From the NCBI RefSeq assembly GCF_000321415.2, contig NC_019902.2, positions 1,674,001 to 1,738,000 on the forward strand: a stretch of DNA of 64,000 nucleotides, read 5' to 3'. Below the pieces are notes generated by a model that was not told the origin of the DNA, searched no databases, and worked only from the letters and a program-made list of their open reading frames with translations. Below are positions 7,334 through 15,475 of this stretch, in pieces. Source of the DNA: Thioalkalivibrio nitratireducens DSM 14787. Lineage in GTDB: Bacteria; Pseudomonadota; Gammaproteobacteria; Ectothiorhodospirales; Ectothiorhodospiraceae. A program made the position numbers and the translations under genes. Each line of letters opens with the position of its first letter. Within the stretch, counting starts at the first letter, position 1.

Positions 7334-9392
7334 GTCCGTCCTCCTTCTGTTTGCGGGTGATCAGTTCCTCGTCGCAGCGGGGGCAGAATTCGTGCTCGCC
7401 GCTCAGGTAACCGTGCACCGGGCAGATCGAGAAGGTCGGTGTCACGGTAATGTAGGGCAGGCGGAAATTTTCCAGCGCGCGTCGCACCAGGCGACGGCAG
7501 GCGTCGGGGCTCGAGATGCGCTCCCCCATGTAGAGGTGCAGCACGGTGCCGCCGGTGTACCTCGCCTGCAGTGCCTCCTGCCGTTCCAGCGCCTCGAAGG
7601 GATCGTCGGTGAAGCCGGCCGGCAGTTGCGAGGAATTGGTGTAATAGGACCTGTCGCCCGTGCCCGCCTGCAGGATATTCGGCCAGCGCTTGCGGTCCTC
7701 CCGGGCGAAGCGGTAGGTGGTGCCTTCCGCCGGGGTTGCCTCCAAGTTGTAGAGGTGGCCGGTCTGCTCCTGGAACTCGCCCATGCGGGCGCGGACGTGG
7801 TCGAGCAGGCGCAGCGCGAACGCGTGCCCGCCGGGGGTGGTGATGTCTTCGGCATCATCGGTGAAATTGCGGATCATCTCGTGGATGCCGTTGACGCCGA
7901 GGGTGGAGAAGTGGTTGCGCAAGGTGCCGAGGTACCGCTTGGTATACGGAAAGAGCCCGGCATCCATGTGCCGCTGGATCACCTTGCGCTTGAGCTCCAG
8001 GCTGTCGCGGCCCAGAGCCAGCAGGCGGTCGAGCGCACGCAGGAGTGCCGCCTCGTCGCCCCTGTGCCGGTAGCCGAGACGGGCGCAGTTGATCGTCACG
8101 ACACCGAGCGAGCCGGTCTGCTCCGCCGAGCCGAACAGGCCATTGCCGCGCTTGAGCAGCTCGCGCAGATCGAGCTGGAGGCGGCAGCACATGGAGCGCA
8201 CCATGTGGGGCGAAAGCTCGGAGTTCACGAAATTCTGAAAGTACGGGAGCCCGTACCTGGCGGTCATCGCGAACAGCCGCTCGGCGTTCTCGCTCTCCCA
8301 CGGGAAATCGGGGGTGATGTTGTAGGTGGGAATCGGAAAGGTGAACACCCTGCCCTTGGCATCGCCCTCGGTCATGACTTCGATGTAGGCGCGGTTGATG
8401 AGATCCATCTCGTGCTGAAGCTCGCCGTAGGTGAACGGCATCGCCTCGCCCCCGATCACCGGCACCTGTTCGCGCAGATCCTCCGGGCAGACCCAGTCGA
8501 AGGTGAGGTTGGTGAAGGGGGTTTGTGTGCCCCAGCGCGACGGGACGTTGAGGTTATAGATGAGTTCCTGGATGTACTGGCGCACCTGCGGATAGTCCAG
8601 GCCATCCTTGCGCACGAACGGGGCCATGTAGGTATCGAAGGAGCTGAACGCCTGGGCGCCGGCCCACTCGTTCTGCAGCGTGCCGAGAAAGTTGACGATC
8701 TGCCCCACGGCGCTGGACATGTGACGCGGCGGCCCCGCCTCCACCTTGCCGGGCACGCCATTCAGCCCCTCGTGCAGCAGGGTGCGCAGCGACCAGCCGG
8801 CGCAGTAGCCGGAGAGCATGTCGAGGTCGTGGATATGGAGGTCGCCGTCGCGGTGCGCCTGGCCGATCTCCGGCGGGTACACGTGGTTCAGCCAGTAGTT
8901 GGCGATCATCTTGCCGGCGCTGTTGAGGATCAGGCCGCCGAGGGAGTAGCCCTGGTTGGCGTTGGCCGCCACGCGCCAATCGTCGCGGTCCAGGTATTCG
9001 TTCACTGCCAGCGCGACGTCCACCAGCGTCTTGCGATCCTGGCGCAGGCGCGCGTGCTGCTCGCGGTAGACGATATAGGCGCGGGCGGTGTTCAGATGGT
9101 TGGCGCTGATCAGCGCCTGCTCGACGATGTTCTGGATGCGTTCGATGCCGGGTTCCCGGTCACCGGTGTGGGCCAGCACCTTCAGCACTTGGGCGGTGAG
9201 CAGGGCTGCCTCGGGCGCGTCGAACTCGCCGGTCGCGCGGCCCGCCTTGAGCATCGCGGCCTGGATGCGATCCGCGTCGAAGGGCGCGCGGCTGCCGTCG
9301 CGTTTGCGGATCGTGTCGGGAACGGCGGTAGGCAGCGGATAAGCGGATGCCGCGGGAACGGCCGCCGGTGCTGTGGTGGTTTCGGTGTGCAT
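7320..9392 (-). CDS. nrdD: Anaerobic (class III) ribonucleoside-triphosphate reductase, catalytic chain without glycyl-radical tail
   Basis: The 690-residue chain reduces NTPs to dNTPs without oxygen. The N terminus has an ATP-cone (IRKRDGSRAPFDADRI onward). The ten-stranded barrel follows, with HIHDLDM, GTLQNEWAGAQA, FPIPTYNITPDF and the cysteine-bearing loop near NSELSPHMVRSMCCRLQ. The C-terminal zinc ribbon is CPVHGYLSGEHEFCPRC. The chain then stops 20 residues later, before the RVxGY glycyl-radical motif, which is encoded by the next, overlapping gene. The start was placed at the ATG preceded by CAGGAGG; longer readings would translate the upstream riboswitch. A cobalamin riboswitch lies about 150 bases upstream, so expression should rise when B12 is scarce. 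Confidence 0.92.
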   Translation of the reverse strand: MHTETTTAPAAVPAASAYPLPTAVPDTIRKRDGSRAPFDADRIQAAMLKAGRATGEFDAPEAALLTAQVLKVLAHTGDREPGIERIQNIVEQALISANHLNTARAYIVYREQHARLRQDRKTLVDVALAVNEYLDRDDWRVAANANQGYSLGGLILNSAGKMIANYWLNHVYPPEIGQAHRDGDLHIHDLDMLSGYCAGWSLRTLLHEGLNGVPGKVEAGPPRHMSSAVGQIVNFLGTLQNEWAGAQAFSSFDTYMAPFVRKDGLDYPQVRQYIQELIYNLNVPSRWGTQTPFTNLTFDWVCPEDLREQVPVIGGEAMPFTYGELQHEMDLINRAYIEVMTEGDAKGRVFTFPIPTYNITPDFPWESENAERLFAMTARYGLPYFQNFVNSELSPHMVRSMCCRLQLDLRELLKRGNGLFGSAEQTGSLGVVTINCARLGYRHRGDEAALLRALDRLLALGRDSLELKRKVIQRHMDAGLFPYTKRYLGTLRNHFSTLGVNGIHEMIRNFTDDAEDITTPGGHAFALRLLDHVRARMGEFQEQTGHLYNLEATPAEGTTYRFAREDRKRWPNILQAGTGDRSYYTNSSQLPAGFTDDPFEALERQEALQARYTGGTVLHLYMGERISSPDACRRLVRRALENFRLPYITVTPTFSICPVHGYLSGEHEFCPRCDEELITRKQKEDGHVHH

Positions 9393-9538
9393 GGCGCCTC
9401 CTGATTCTTGCCGGACCGGTCGGGCCATCGCGTGTCGTGTATGCGGGGGCGAGGATCGGCACAGTGCCAGAAAGCGCGCCCCCGAGACCCTTGACGCGAA
9501 GGCTTCGGATACTGCCCGTGCGATGACGGGCCCTCCTC

Positions 9539-9712
9539 GGCAGGTATTCGGACTTGGGGGCGCGTTACTGCGAACACCTACGGCCGCGGCTTCCCACCCG
9601 CCCATGGTTCTGGCAGGCAGTGCCTGGTGACCAACCACCTGGCGGCCTTCGTTCCCCCACACCGCTGCGCGACAGTTCCGGATCCACGCCGGATTCCCTG
9701 TTGCCACAACCA
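9539..9712 (-). promoter_or_regulatory. Cobalamin (B12) riboswitch in the nrdD leader
   Basis: On the minus strand the sequence follows the adenosylcobalamin riboswitch pattern in order: AACAGGGAATCCGGCGTGGATCCGGAACTGT, then a CGCAGCGGTG segment, TCACCAGGCACTGCC, TGGGAAGCCG, and finally AAGTCCGAATACCTGCC. It ends about 145 bases before the nrdD start. Just after it, GCCCGT-CATCGC-ACGGGC can fold as a small hairpin. Binding of cobalamin normally turns the downstream gene off. This suits a B12-independent reductase kept in reserve for a B12-dependent (class II) enzyme, which is not in the window. Confidence 0.85.
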
Positions 9713-9925
9713 CAAGCCTTAGTGGTCACACCGAAGACGACATACAACATATACCCCACCCCCTGGAAGTGCAAGGGGGCCTGGCGTACCCTGGGCCTCG
9801 GCCATCGCGGCTGCGTGCGCCGCACCGATCGGGGTCTTCCCAGCGCCGCGTTACAGGCAGCCCTTGAAGAACGTGCGGTCAACGCTGCGCTCCAGCAGGT
9901 CCATGCGCACGGGCTGCACCACGCC

Positions 9926-10234
9926 CTACCGCAACTGCCCGCTGACACGCACCCGCTTGCCGTAGGCCTGGTCCACGTCGACGTCGCGAATGGCCGTGCC
10001 CTCGCCGTAACTGAGCGCGAGCGCCTCACCGTTCTCCAGCAGCCGCACCGAGGCATCCACATGGCGCAGTGGGCAGTCCTGCACCGTCAGGGTCTGCGCA
10101 CAGGGCGCGCCGACGAGCCAACCTTCCCATTGCACGATCGTTTCCGCCGAAAGCGCGACGGCGGGCACGGCCAGCAGGGCAAAGGCGATCGCCAGCGCAT
10201 TCCCGCTCCGGTTGCTGGCGGTGGGCTGGATCAT
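9926..10234 (-). CDS. Secreted small protein, probably truncated by an in-frame amber codon
   Basis: From an ATG at 10234 (GGAGG six bases upstream) the frame encodes a signal peptide (ALAIAFALLAVPAVALSAE) and a periplasmic domain with two cysteines (GAPCAQTLTVQDCPL) and NGEALALSYGEG. It stops at TAG (9926-9928) after SGQLR. The same frame then continues with coding-like codons (GVVQPVRMDLLERS, then FFKGCL) to TAA at 9851-9853. A CAG-to-TAG change has therefore probably removed the last 24 residues. The family is not recognised; the two-cysteine pattern and a GxxV-type strand suggest a small OB-like or copper/redox periplasmic protein, which is a guess. Confidence 0.5.
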   Translation of the reverse strand: MIQPTASNRSGNALAIAFALLAVPAVALSAETIVQWEGWLVGAPCAQTLTVQDCPLRHVDASVRLLENGEALALSYGEGTAIRDVDVDQAYGKRVRVSGQLR

Positions 10235-10876
10235 CACATGCCTCCGCGGATGCTCGCCTTGAACTCGTCCAGCGCGGTGCGGATCTCCATCAATCGCCCT
10301 TCCTGCTCCTGTCGGACCGTCCAAAGATCCGGAAGAGGTACCCACCGGCGTTGAGCCCCGGGAATGGGTGGCTACGCCGGTCCCGCGTGAGGAAGATTCG
10401 GTGCCCTCCACGCCCTCGGCAGACGCGACGCTCTGGATGCAGCGTGTGGCGCGAAGTCTGGCCGGTTACTATTTTCAAACGATCGCACTGGTATCAGGAA
10501 AATGCCGAGAACGACCGCAAGCCCCCAGGTGACGAGCCTGGCCCTGATGTCGTCCGCGCACGCCGCTTCCTTCATTTCGCGGTAAGCAACAGAACACCCG
10601 CGCGGCATGCTCGTCGCTTAGGTTCGCCCCCGCGGCGAAACGCCGCGCAGGGTGACCGAGTGGTAGGTTACTTGGCTGAAGCCACGCACCGGAACGAACC
10701 CGGGTGCGCGGCGATTGCCAGCGACCTTCCTACCATGGCACCCTCGCGAGAGCCGAAGCGGCGGTTGGGCCCCTTTATCCGCCAGGGTCAGACCGCCGAA
10801 CCCCGCGCAAGCACGCAGCATTCCGAGCAACCCGCCCTGGCGACCTGTAAACCGAGTTCAAGCCAAGGATACTGCG
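10235..10876. other. Stretch without a confident gene
   Basis: Immediately before the secreted protein an 18-codon minus-strand frame (MEIRTALDEF..GGM) ends in ATGTGATG, so it overlaps that gene's start; upstream of its ATG the frame stays open to a stop near 10375. It may be the tail of a lost gene. A minus-strand frame from 10572 contains one hydrophobic segment (GLAVVLGIFLIPV), but it has no ribosome binding site and a low-complexity tail. Nothing else is recognisable. Confidence 0.35.
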
Positions 10877-11299
10877 ATGCCCGATCCCGACGTCCGTTGG
10901 AGGCAACGCCTCGCGAACTACCGCAGGGCGCTCGCGCAGTTGAATGCCGCTGTGGATCTGGCGCAGTCGCGTGAGCTGTCGGACCTGGAACGCCACGGCC
11001 TCATCCAGGCCTTCGAGTTCACGCACGAACTGGCCTGGAACGTGATGAAAGATTACTTCGCCTACCAGGGGAACCCCGCGATCACCGGTTCGCGTGATGC
11101 GGTCCGGGAGGTCTTCAGCCGGGGACTGATCGAGGACGGCGAGGGCTGGATGGAGATGATCCAAAGCCGCAACCAGACGACGCACACCTACAATGACAAG
11201 GTCGCCGCTGCCATCGCGTCACGAATTCGGGGTCGCTACCGGCCGCTGTTTCAGCAGTTCCTGGAGCGCATGGAAGCCCTCGATCCCGACGCATCGTGA
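10877..11299 (+). CDS. HI0074-family HEPN protein (partner of MNT nucleotidyltransferase)
   Basis: The 140-residue helical protein belongs to the nucleotidyltransferase substrate-binding family typified by HI0074, a HEPN-fold group. The motifs FEFTHELAWNVMKDYF and SRDAVREVFSRGLI are typical. The HEPN RNase signature R-x4-H is present in SRNQTTHTYN. It overlaps the MNT gene by four bases, the standard two-gene arrangement. Such pairs act as toxin-antitoxin modules in which the HEPN RNase is silenced by nucleotide addition; toxicity of this copy is inferred. The ATG at 10877 begins the conserved part; longer upstream readings are not family-like. Confidence 0.85.
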   Translation: MPDPDVRWRQRLANYRRALAQLNAAVDLAQSRELSDLERHGLIQAFEFTHELAWNVMKDYFAYQGNPAITGSRDAVREVFSRGLIEDGEGWMEMIQSRNQTTHTYNDKVAAAIASRIRGRYRPLFQQFLERMEALDPDAS

Positions 11300-11619
11300 G
11301 CGAGTCGAGCGCGCACCCGTTTGGCCTGCCCCCCCGGGTCATCGAGCGCCTGCGCGGTGTGTTCGCGGGATGGCCGCAAATCGAGCGTGCCGTGCTCTAC
11401 GGTTCGCGCGCCAAGGGCATCCACCGCAATGGTTCCGACATCGACCTCTGCCTGGTGGGTGAGCAGTTACGCGTTTCCGATCTGCTGAAGATCAACGACG
11501 AGATCGACGATCTCCTGCTCCCGTGGAAAGTGGATCTTTCGCTCAGACACATGATCGACAATCCAGACCTGCTTGAACACATCGGGCGCGTGGGCGTCGC
11601 GCTGTACGAACGCTCATGA
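11296..11619 (+). CDS. MNT-domain nucleotidyltransferase (MntA-like antitoxin)
   Basis: The 107-residue protein has the minimal nucleotidyltransferase core: LYGSRAKGIHRNGSDIDLCL, that is GSxAKG followed by the DxD pair, and a third acidic residue in KVDLSL. The GTG start overlaps the HEPN gene's TGA. In characterised HEPN-MNT pairs this enzyme AMPylates the HEPN toxin. No promoter of its own is apparent between the genes. Confidence 0.85.
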   Translation: MSESSAHPFGLPPRVIERLRGVFAGWPQIERAVLYGSRAKGIHRNGSDIDLCLVGEQLRVSDLLKINDEIDDLLLPWKVDLSLRHMIDNPDLLEHIGRVGVALYERS

Positions 11620-11728
11620 GCTTGTAGTTGTACGCGTCGCTTGGCCCGGCAAAGCGCCATGGCCCTGGGCACCCCCCGTCATGACGGAATGGGCCGGCCC
11701 GGACCAATCCTCCGGGACCATTTCCTGA

Positions 11729-11982
11729 CCTGATTATCACGAAACCTCCGCAGCGAGTGCGACGCCGTGCGGCATCGGTCATCATTGCGAGCGTAGCGCG
11801 GCACTAATGCGCATAGCGCATTGAACAGCCGCAGGCTGGCCCGAAGGGCGAGCGCAGCGAGTAATCCAGGCGGCGCGGGGAGGACTAATACCGTTTGGAT
11901 CGCCACGTTGCTTCGCGCCTCGCGATGACGGTGGTTTCGATGACGGCCCGTTCCAATTTGCGGAGCTTCCCTGATAATCAGG
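11729..11982. mobile_element. MITE copy A, 254 bp, 8-bp target duplication TTTCCTGA
   Basis: The element starts CCTGATTATCACGAAACCTCC and ends GAGCTTCCCTGATAATCAGG. It is flanked on both sides by TTTCCTGA (11721-11728 and 11983-11990). The body carries the TCATTGCGAGCG...TCGCGATGA core and a roughly 60-bp inner insert absent from copy C. It has no coding capacity. It is inserted in the 3' part of the MBL-fold gene, whose stop codon now comes from the element end. Confidence 0.9.
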
Positions 11983-12559
11983 TTTCCTGAAATCCGCTAC
12001 TGCCGGCAAGTGCGCTGGACAGTACGCTGTCCGGTTCCATTTTCTGCAAGAGCCTGAGGCTTTCCACCAACGTTTCCCGATCGCTGTACCCGGAGATGAA
12101 TCCCGCCTCCCAGACACCCTCCCCGCTCAGGTACAGCGTATCCCCAGTGAACAGATAGCGCTTGCCTTGGGCCGATCTCACGAGGAAGCAGGTGCTACCC
12201 GGCGTGTGCCCAGGAGTGGGGATCACCTCGATATCACCCAGATACATCTCGCGCTTGTCGAATAGAATGTCTGGTGCACAAACACGGGCGAACTCCGACT
12301 GCTCAAGAACGTGACCGCCCAACCTGGCGCCAAAGCGCTCCCGGATCAACCGCAGCGTGTCCCCCAGCTCGTCCCGATGGCTCAAGAACTGATACGCCAC
12401 ACCGCCCAGTTCCGCCATCCTGTCGATTTCGTGTTGGTGGCCGGTATTGTAGAAAAGCACGTTACCGTCATCCCGGATCAGCAGGTAGGCATGAGTGGTG
12501 AGCCCCGGCACCGGGCATTCAACCTCCGTTTCCCACAAATCCGGTTGGATCTGTTTCAT
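11978..12559 (-). CDS. MBL-fold hydrolase, 3' end truncated by MITE A
   Basis: The 193-residue metallo-beta-lactamase-fold protein has TPGHTPGSTCFLV and FTGDTLYL. The usual first metal motif HxHxDH is replaced by SHRDELGDT, so metal binding is altered as in a subgroup of uncharacterised MBL proteins. It begins at the ATG at 12559, after a purine-rich GGAAAGGCGGGAACG leader. The final codons run FQET and the TGA stop lies within the MITE terminus. Skipping the element and one target copy, the old frame would continue EMVPEDWSGPAH, so about 30 residues were lost. Substrate unknown. Confidence 0.75.
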   Translation of the reverse strand: MKQIQPDLWETEVECPVPGLTTHAYLLIRDDGNVLFYNTGHQHEIDRMAELGGVAYQFLSHRDELGDTLRLIRERFGARLGGHVLEQSEFARVCAPDILFDKREMYLGDIEVIPTPGHTPGSTCFLVRSAQGKRYLFTGDTLYLSGEGVWEAGFISGYSDRETLVESLRLLQKMEPDSVLSSALAGSSGFQET

Positions 12560-12690
12560 CGTTCCCGCCTTTCCTGGGTCCTTGCCTTCAATCCAGAGGC
12601 CGCATGTCGAACCCTGGTCCTTGAGCACCGGCAGAATCGTGCGCGGCCTGCGCTCAACGCGCGGGTCATCAGGGGTGCCGCGCCGCGCTT

Positions 12691-14052
12691 CTAGGTCGCG
12701 ACGCGGCCCGCCTCCGACCCGAGGTAGCTGTGGAACACGCCGGTCGGATCATGCTTCGCGCGCAGCGCCGCCAACCGCGCCCAGACTGGCGGCGCGAAGG
12801 CCCGCTGGCTGTGATCGGGCCCGACGGCCAGATTGCACTCGTTGATGTAGTAGCCGAGCAGGTTCGGCGCGAAACGCTCGGCCACATCGGCCAGCCAGCC
12901 GCGGTTCTCCGCTTCGGACGCGGGATCATCCCAGACAGAGTAGACCAGCAGCGCCACCGGACCGACCATCGAGAAGGCAGTGTCGGGGAACGGCACGCCC
13001 TCCGGCAGCGGCGGCAGCACAACCGCGAGCATCGAGCTGCGCGGCGACGGCGCGGCGGCCAGTCCGGCCGCAGCACGGTCAAACAGGTCCGCCGGATCGC
13101 CGTGCAGCCACAGCGCCTCGGCGGCAATGGGAGCTCCGGCGGGCAGCACACGGTCTATGATCGCGTACAGCGAATCCCAGGTTTCGTCCTTGTGCAGCTC
13201 GCTGTGCAGCACGGGCAGGGGGAAGCTGTCCAGCGCGGACAGGCCCGCCCCCGCGTCCTCGTCGCTGTCGCCGAACGAGCAGCCGGCGACCACGATGACG
13301 TTCCTGGTCACCCCGGCTAGCGGCGGAGGGGCTGCGGCCACCATGGACAGAAGCTCCGTAGAGCGACGCAGCGTCGGCACGGTCTGTGCCATCCACGCGC
13401 CGACTTCGGCGGCATGTTCGGCGGAGACCAGCAGAGTGCTGCTGCGCAAGACCGCGGGGTGCGTCTGCAGCGCTACCGTGAATCCTGTCACCACGCCGAA
13501 GAACCCTCCCCCGGCGCCGCGAGCGGCCCAGTACAGCTCATCGTGATGGTTCGCGTCGGCCGTCAGCAGCCTGCCGTCGGCGGTGACGGCCTCCACCGCC
13601 AGCACGCTCCAGCAGGCAATGCCCCACTGCGCGGTGTTCCAGCCGATGCCGCCGCCAAGCAGGTAGCCGCCCAGCGTCACGCTGGCGCAGTGGCCCGCCG
13701 GGAAGGCCAAGCCGACGGCGTTCAGCTGCTTCACCAGATCGCCTTTGGGCAGCGCCGGCCCGACCCGTGCGGTGCGGCCCTGCACGTCGATCTCGCAGTG
13801 GTCGAAGGCGCTCATGTCCAGCACAGTGCCGCCGTCGCGGACAACGGTGCCGGAGAAGTGGTGCCCGCCGCTGCGCACGGCAATCTTCAGCCCGTTCTCG
13901 CGGGCGAAGTTGACCGCGGCGAGCACATCGTCTGTGTCCTGCGGAGTGACGATGAAATCCGGAAACCGCTGGGGCTTGAGCCCATTCCATACCAGCGCCC
14001 GACGGGTGGCTTCGTACTCGGCGTCGGTGCGCGCAAGCACGCGGCCCTTCAC
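12691..14052 (-). CDS. FAD-linked oxidoreductase, berberine-bridge-enzyme (BBE) family
   Basis: The 453-residue flavoenzyme has the PCMH-type FAD-binding region: VRSGGHHFSG near residue 60 contains the histidine that binds FAD covalently, and AGHCASVTLGGYLLGGGIGWN near residue 120 contains the cysteine of the second covalent bond. The C-terminal BBE segment (LLGYYINECN, then ARLAALRAKHDPTGVFHSYLG) is complete. Related enzymes oxidise sugars, alkaloids or secondary metabolites; the substrate is unknown. The start is probably the GTG at 14052, within a few bases of attC1, as expected of a former cassette gene, although no clear attC follows its stop. Confidence 0.85.
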   Translation of the reverse strand: MKGRVLARTDAEYEATRRALVWNGLKPQRFPDFIVTPQDTDDVLAAVNFARENGLKIAVRSGGHHFSGTVVRDGGTVLDMSAFDHCEIDVQGRTARVGPALPKGDLVKQLNAVGLAFPAGHCASVTLGGYLLGGGIGWNTAQWGIACWSVLAVEAVTADGRLLTADANHHDELYWAARGAGGGFFGVVTGFTVALQTHPAVLRSSTLLVSAEHAAEVGAWMAQTVPTLRRSTELLSMVAAAPPPLAGVTRNVIVVAGCSFGDSDEDAGAGLSALDSFPLPVLHSELHKDETWDSLYAIIDRVLPAGAPIAAEALWLHGDPADLFDRAAAGLAAAPSPRSSMLAVVLPPLPEGVPFPDTAFSMVGPVALLVYSVWDDPASEAENRGWLADVAERFAPNLLGYYINECNLAVGPDHSQRAFAPPVWARLAALRAKHDPTGVFHSYLGSEAGRVAT

Positions 14053-14145
14053 AGCATTTGTGCTCAGACGCGCTTGACGGTGACCGACCGGAGCGGAAGC
14101 GAAGGGGGCGAGCTGTCAAACGCCGTCTGAAGCACATTGTTCGGC
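14051..14145 (-). repeat. attC1, 3' end of the toxin-antitoxin cassette
   Basis: Right after the toxin stop (minus strand) comes R'' = GCCGAAC. Long arms follow that pair with each other (TGTGCTTCAGACG with CGTCTGAGCACA, and GCGTTTGAC with GTCAAGC). The R' side near 14051 is degenerate (CTGTGAA). R'' is the exact complement of the R' (GTTCGGC) at the head of the same cassette, as circular cassettes require. Confidence 0.7.
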
Positions 14146-14158
14146 TTTCCTTAGTTAG

Positions 14159-14449
14159 TTATTGCTCGTCCCGCAATATATTCATCGCCCCGTGAAGCAC
14201 TGCAAGAACATCAACCTGATCAGCCCTGATATGGTAGATAATCCTGAATGGATCAGAGAACACTTCCCTTATCTGCTCCAGGTCGTATTCTGGCACGCGA
14301 CGCCCTGACAACGGGAACGCACCGATCTGCTGGGATTTTCTTGTAATCTGATCAACCGTCCGCAGGGCATAGGTTTCAGAATCCTGTGCAATATACGCAT
14401 ATATCGCGTCCAGATGTGCCTCGGCCGCTTCGGTCCAATGCACTTTCAT
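14159..14449 (-). CDS. ParE/RelE-family toxin
   Basis: The 96-residue protein has the ParE-like pattern: VHWTEAAEAHLDAIYAYIA helix, TRKSQQIGAFPLSGRRVPEY, then the EVFSDPFRIIYHIRADQVDVLAVLHGA strand set. Such toxins inhibit gyrase (ParE) or translation (RelE). It overlaps the antitoxin by four bases (ATGA), and together they form one integron cassette, a common home for TA modules, where they help keep the array. Confidence 0.85.
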   Translation of the reverse strand: MKVHWTEAAEAHLDAIYAYIAQDSETYALRTVDQITRKSQQIGAFPLSGRRVPEYDLEQIREVFSDPFRIIYHIRADQVDVLAVLHGAMNILRDEQ

Positions 14450-14634
14450 TCAGGCAATCCGTATTTTCTCCTTACCTCTGCGACATCCTTTGTTTTTCCG
14501 GCAATACTGTCGCTTAGTCCCTTTTCAATGGCTTCGCGCACGTATATTTCACGCATCAGGTCATCCCACGTCGCATCGGCAGGCAATTGATCCACCAGCT
14601 TATGGGCTTCGTCTTTACTGATCTTCGTGGACAT
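14446..14634 (-). CDS. Small antitoxin partner of the ParE-like toxin
   Basis: The 62-residue acidic/basic protein (KDEAHKLVDQLPADATWDDLMREIYVREAIEKGL) resembles the short antitoxins found before RelE/ParE toxins. GGAGG lies nine bases before the ATG. Its head is about 45 bases from attC2, consistent with being the first gene of its cassette. Confidence 0.75.
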   Translation of the reverse strand: MSTKISKDEAHKLVDQLPADATWDDLMREIYVREAIEKGLSDSIAGKTKDVAEVRRKYGLPE

Positions 14635-14678
14635 CTTTATTGTCCTCCATATTGCAAATAATCCCCGCTATGCTTCTA

Positions 14679-14745
14679 GCCGAACGACAAAGCTCAGCCG
14701 ATGCGAAACCACGCAGCGGTTGAGCAGTCGGCTGGAGCGCCTTGT
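14679..14745 (-). repeat. attC2, interrupted by the group II intron (rest at 15476-15480)
   Basis: In plus coordinates the site reads GCCGAAC (14679-14685), arms GCTCAGCCGATGCG / CGCAGCGGTTGAGC, then GCGCCTTGT. It resumes after the intron with TGGGC. Rejoined, the right end is GTTGGGC, giving R'' GCCCAAC on the minus strand, the exact complement of the R' of the hydrolase cassette in attC3. This match supports both the attC call and the intron boundaries. Confidence 0.8.
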
Positions 14746-15475
14746 GTACGCCCGACATGGGCATGAACTGATGGGGTGAAAGTCCCCTGTAGGAGTACCT
14801 GTAGTGTCCGAAATATGGACGAATGTAACTACTAGCCGACGGCAAGGGCAAACCCGTGAGGGGATGTCTGAAGGAAGCCCGAGCGCAAAGGTGCGAGCCG
14901 ACGGACAGAAATCGCATAGAAGGCTCAGTCCCCGGGCGAGTCAGCACAAGATGACGAAGCCGCCAGGTGCAGGGGATAGGGTAAATGCGGCGGTTGTGCA
15001 CTGAAAGTTCATGTCCTTATTCGGGGAGGTCTGCCCGGCTTGCGGCCGGGGTGTGTCACGGGAGCCGGACTGAGGCCCGCGGCGAAAGCCGCGGAACCGC
15101 CACCGGACCCTACCGCACGCCTCCGGCAGCGCGATTGGCTGCGCCGCCGGGTACGCATGTGCTACTGGAAACAGTGGCGCTACGTGCGCACCAAGGTCCG
15201 CAATCTGCTCGCCTTGGGGACGTTCAAACGCCAGGCGATCCTGACGGCGCTCAGCAGCAAAAGCTACTGGCACTTGTCGCGGACGCTGGCGACACAGAGC
15301 GGAATGACGAATGAGTGGCTGCACCGCCAAGGACTGATCAGCGTCCGCGATCTGTGGATGAAGGCCCATGGTTACGCTTGATCTCCCGTGTGCTTCGTTC
15401 TCATGAACCGCCCGGTGCGTACCCGCATGCCGGGTGGTGTGGGGAGGGCGGGCTAGACGCCCGCCCTTACCCGAT
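14746..15475 (+). mobile_element. Group II intron remnant inserted in attC2 (IIC-attC type)
   Basis: The 5' end GTACGCCCGACATGGGCATG matches the GUGCGCCCAGCAUGGG-type start of group IIC introns, followed by GGGGTGAAAGTCCC. Near the 3' end a domain V-like hairpin (GAACCGCCCGGTGCG...CGCATGCCGGGTGG) and a domain VI-like stem (GGGCGGGCTAGACGCCCGCCC) precede the ending CCCGAT. At about 730 bp it is far shorter than a full intron; the reverse transcriptase domain is missing, only the maturase tail remains, and the RNA core may still be present. Group IIC-attC introns are known to insert into the TTGT/T core of attC sites, exactly as here. Confidence 0.8.
15115..15381 (+). pseudogene. C-terminal remnant of intron-encoded maturase/reverse transcriptase
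   Basis: The frame encodes the well-conserved tail of group II intron proteins: VRMCYWKQWRYVRTKVRNL, then LGTFKRQAILTALSSKSYWHLSRTLA, then QGLISVRDLWMKAHGYA and a stop. The catalytic YADD region and all of the RT fingers/palm are absent. The break is near 15100, so a deletion of more than 1 kb fused the intron 5' structure to this tail. Confidence 0.85.

Noticed and set aside
12640-12690. A seventh attC after the BBE-family gene
   Set aside because: A GTTGAGC-like core and a GCGCGG/CCGCGC hairpin are present, but no matching R'' or long arms were found.
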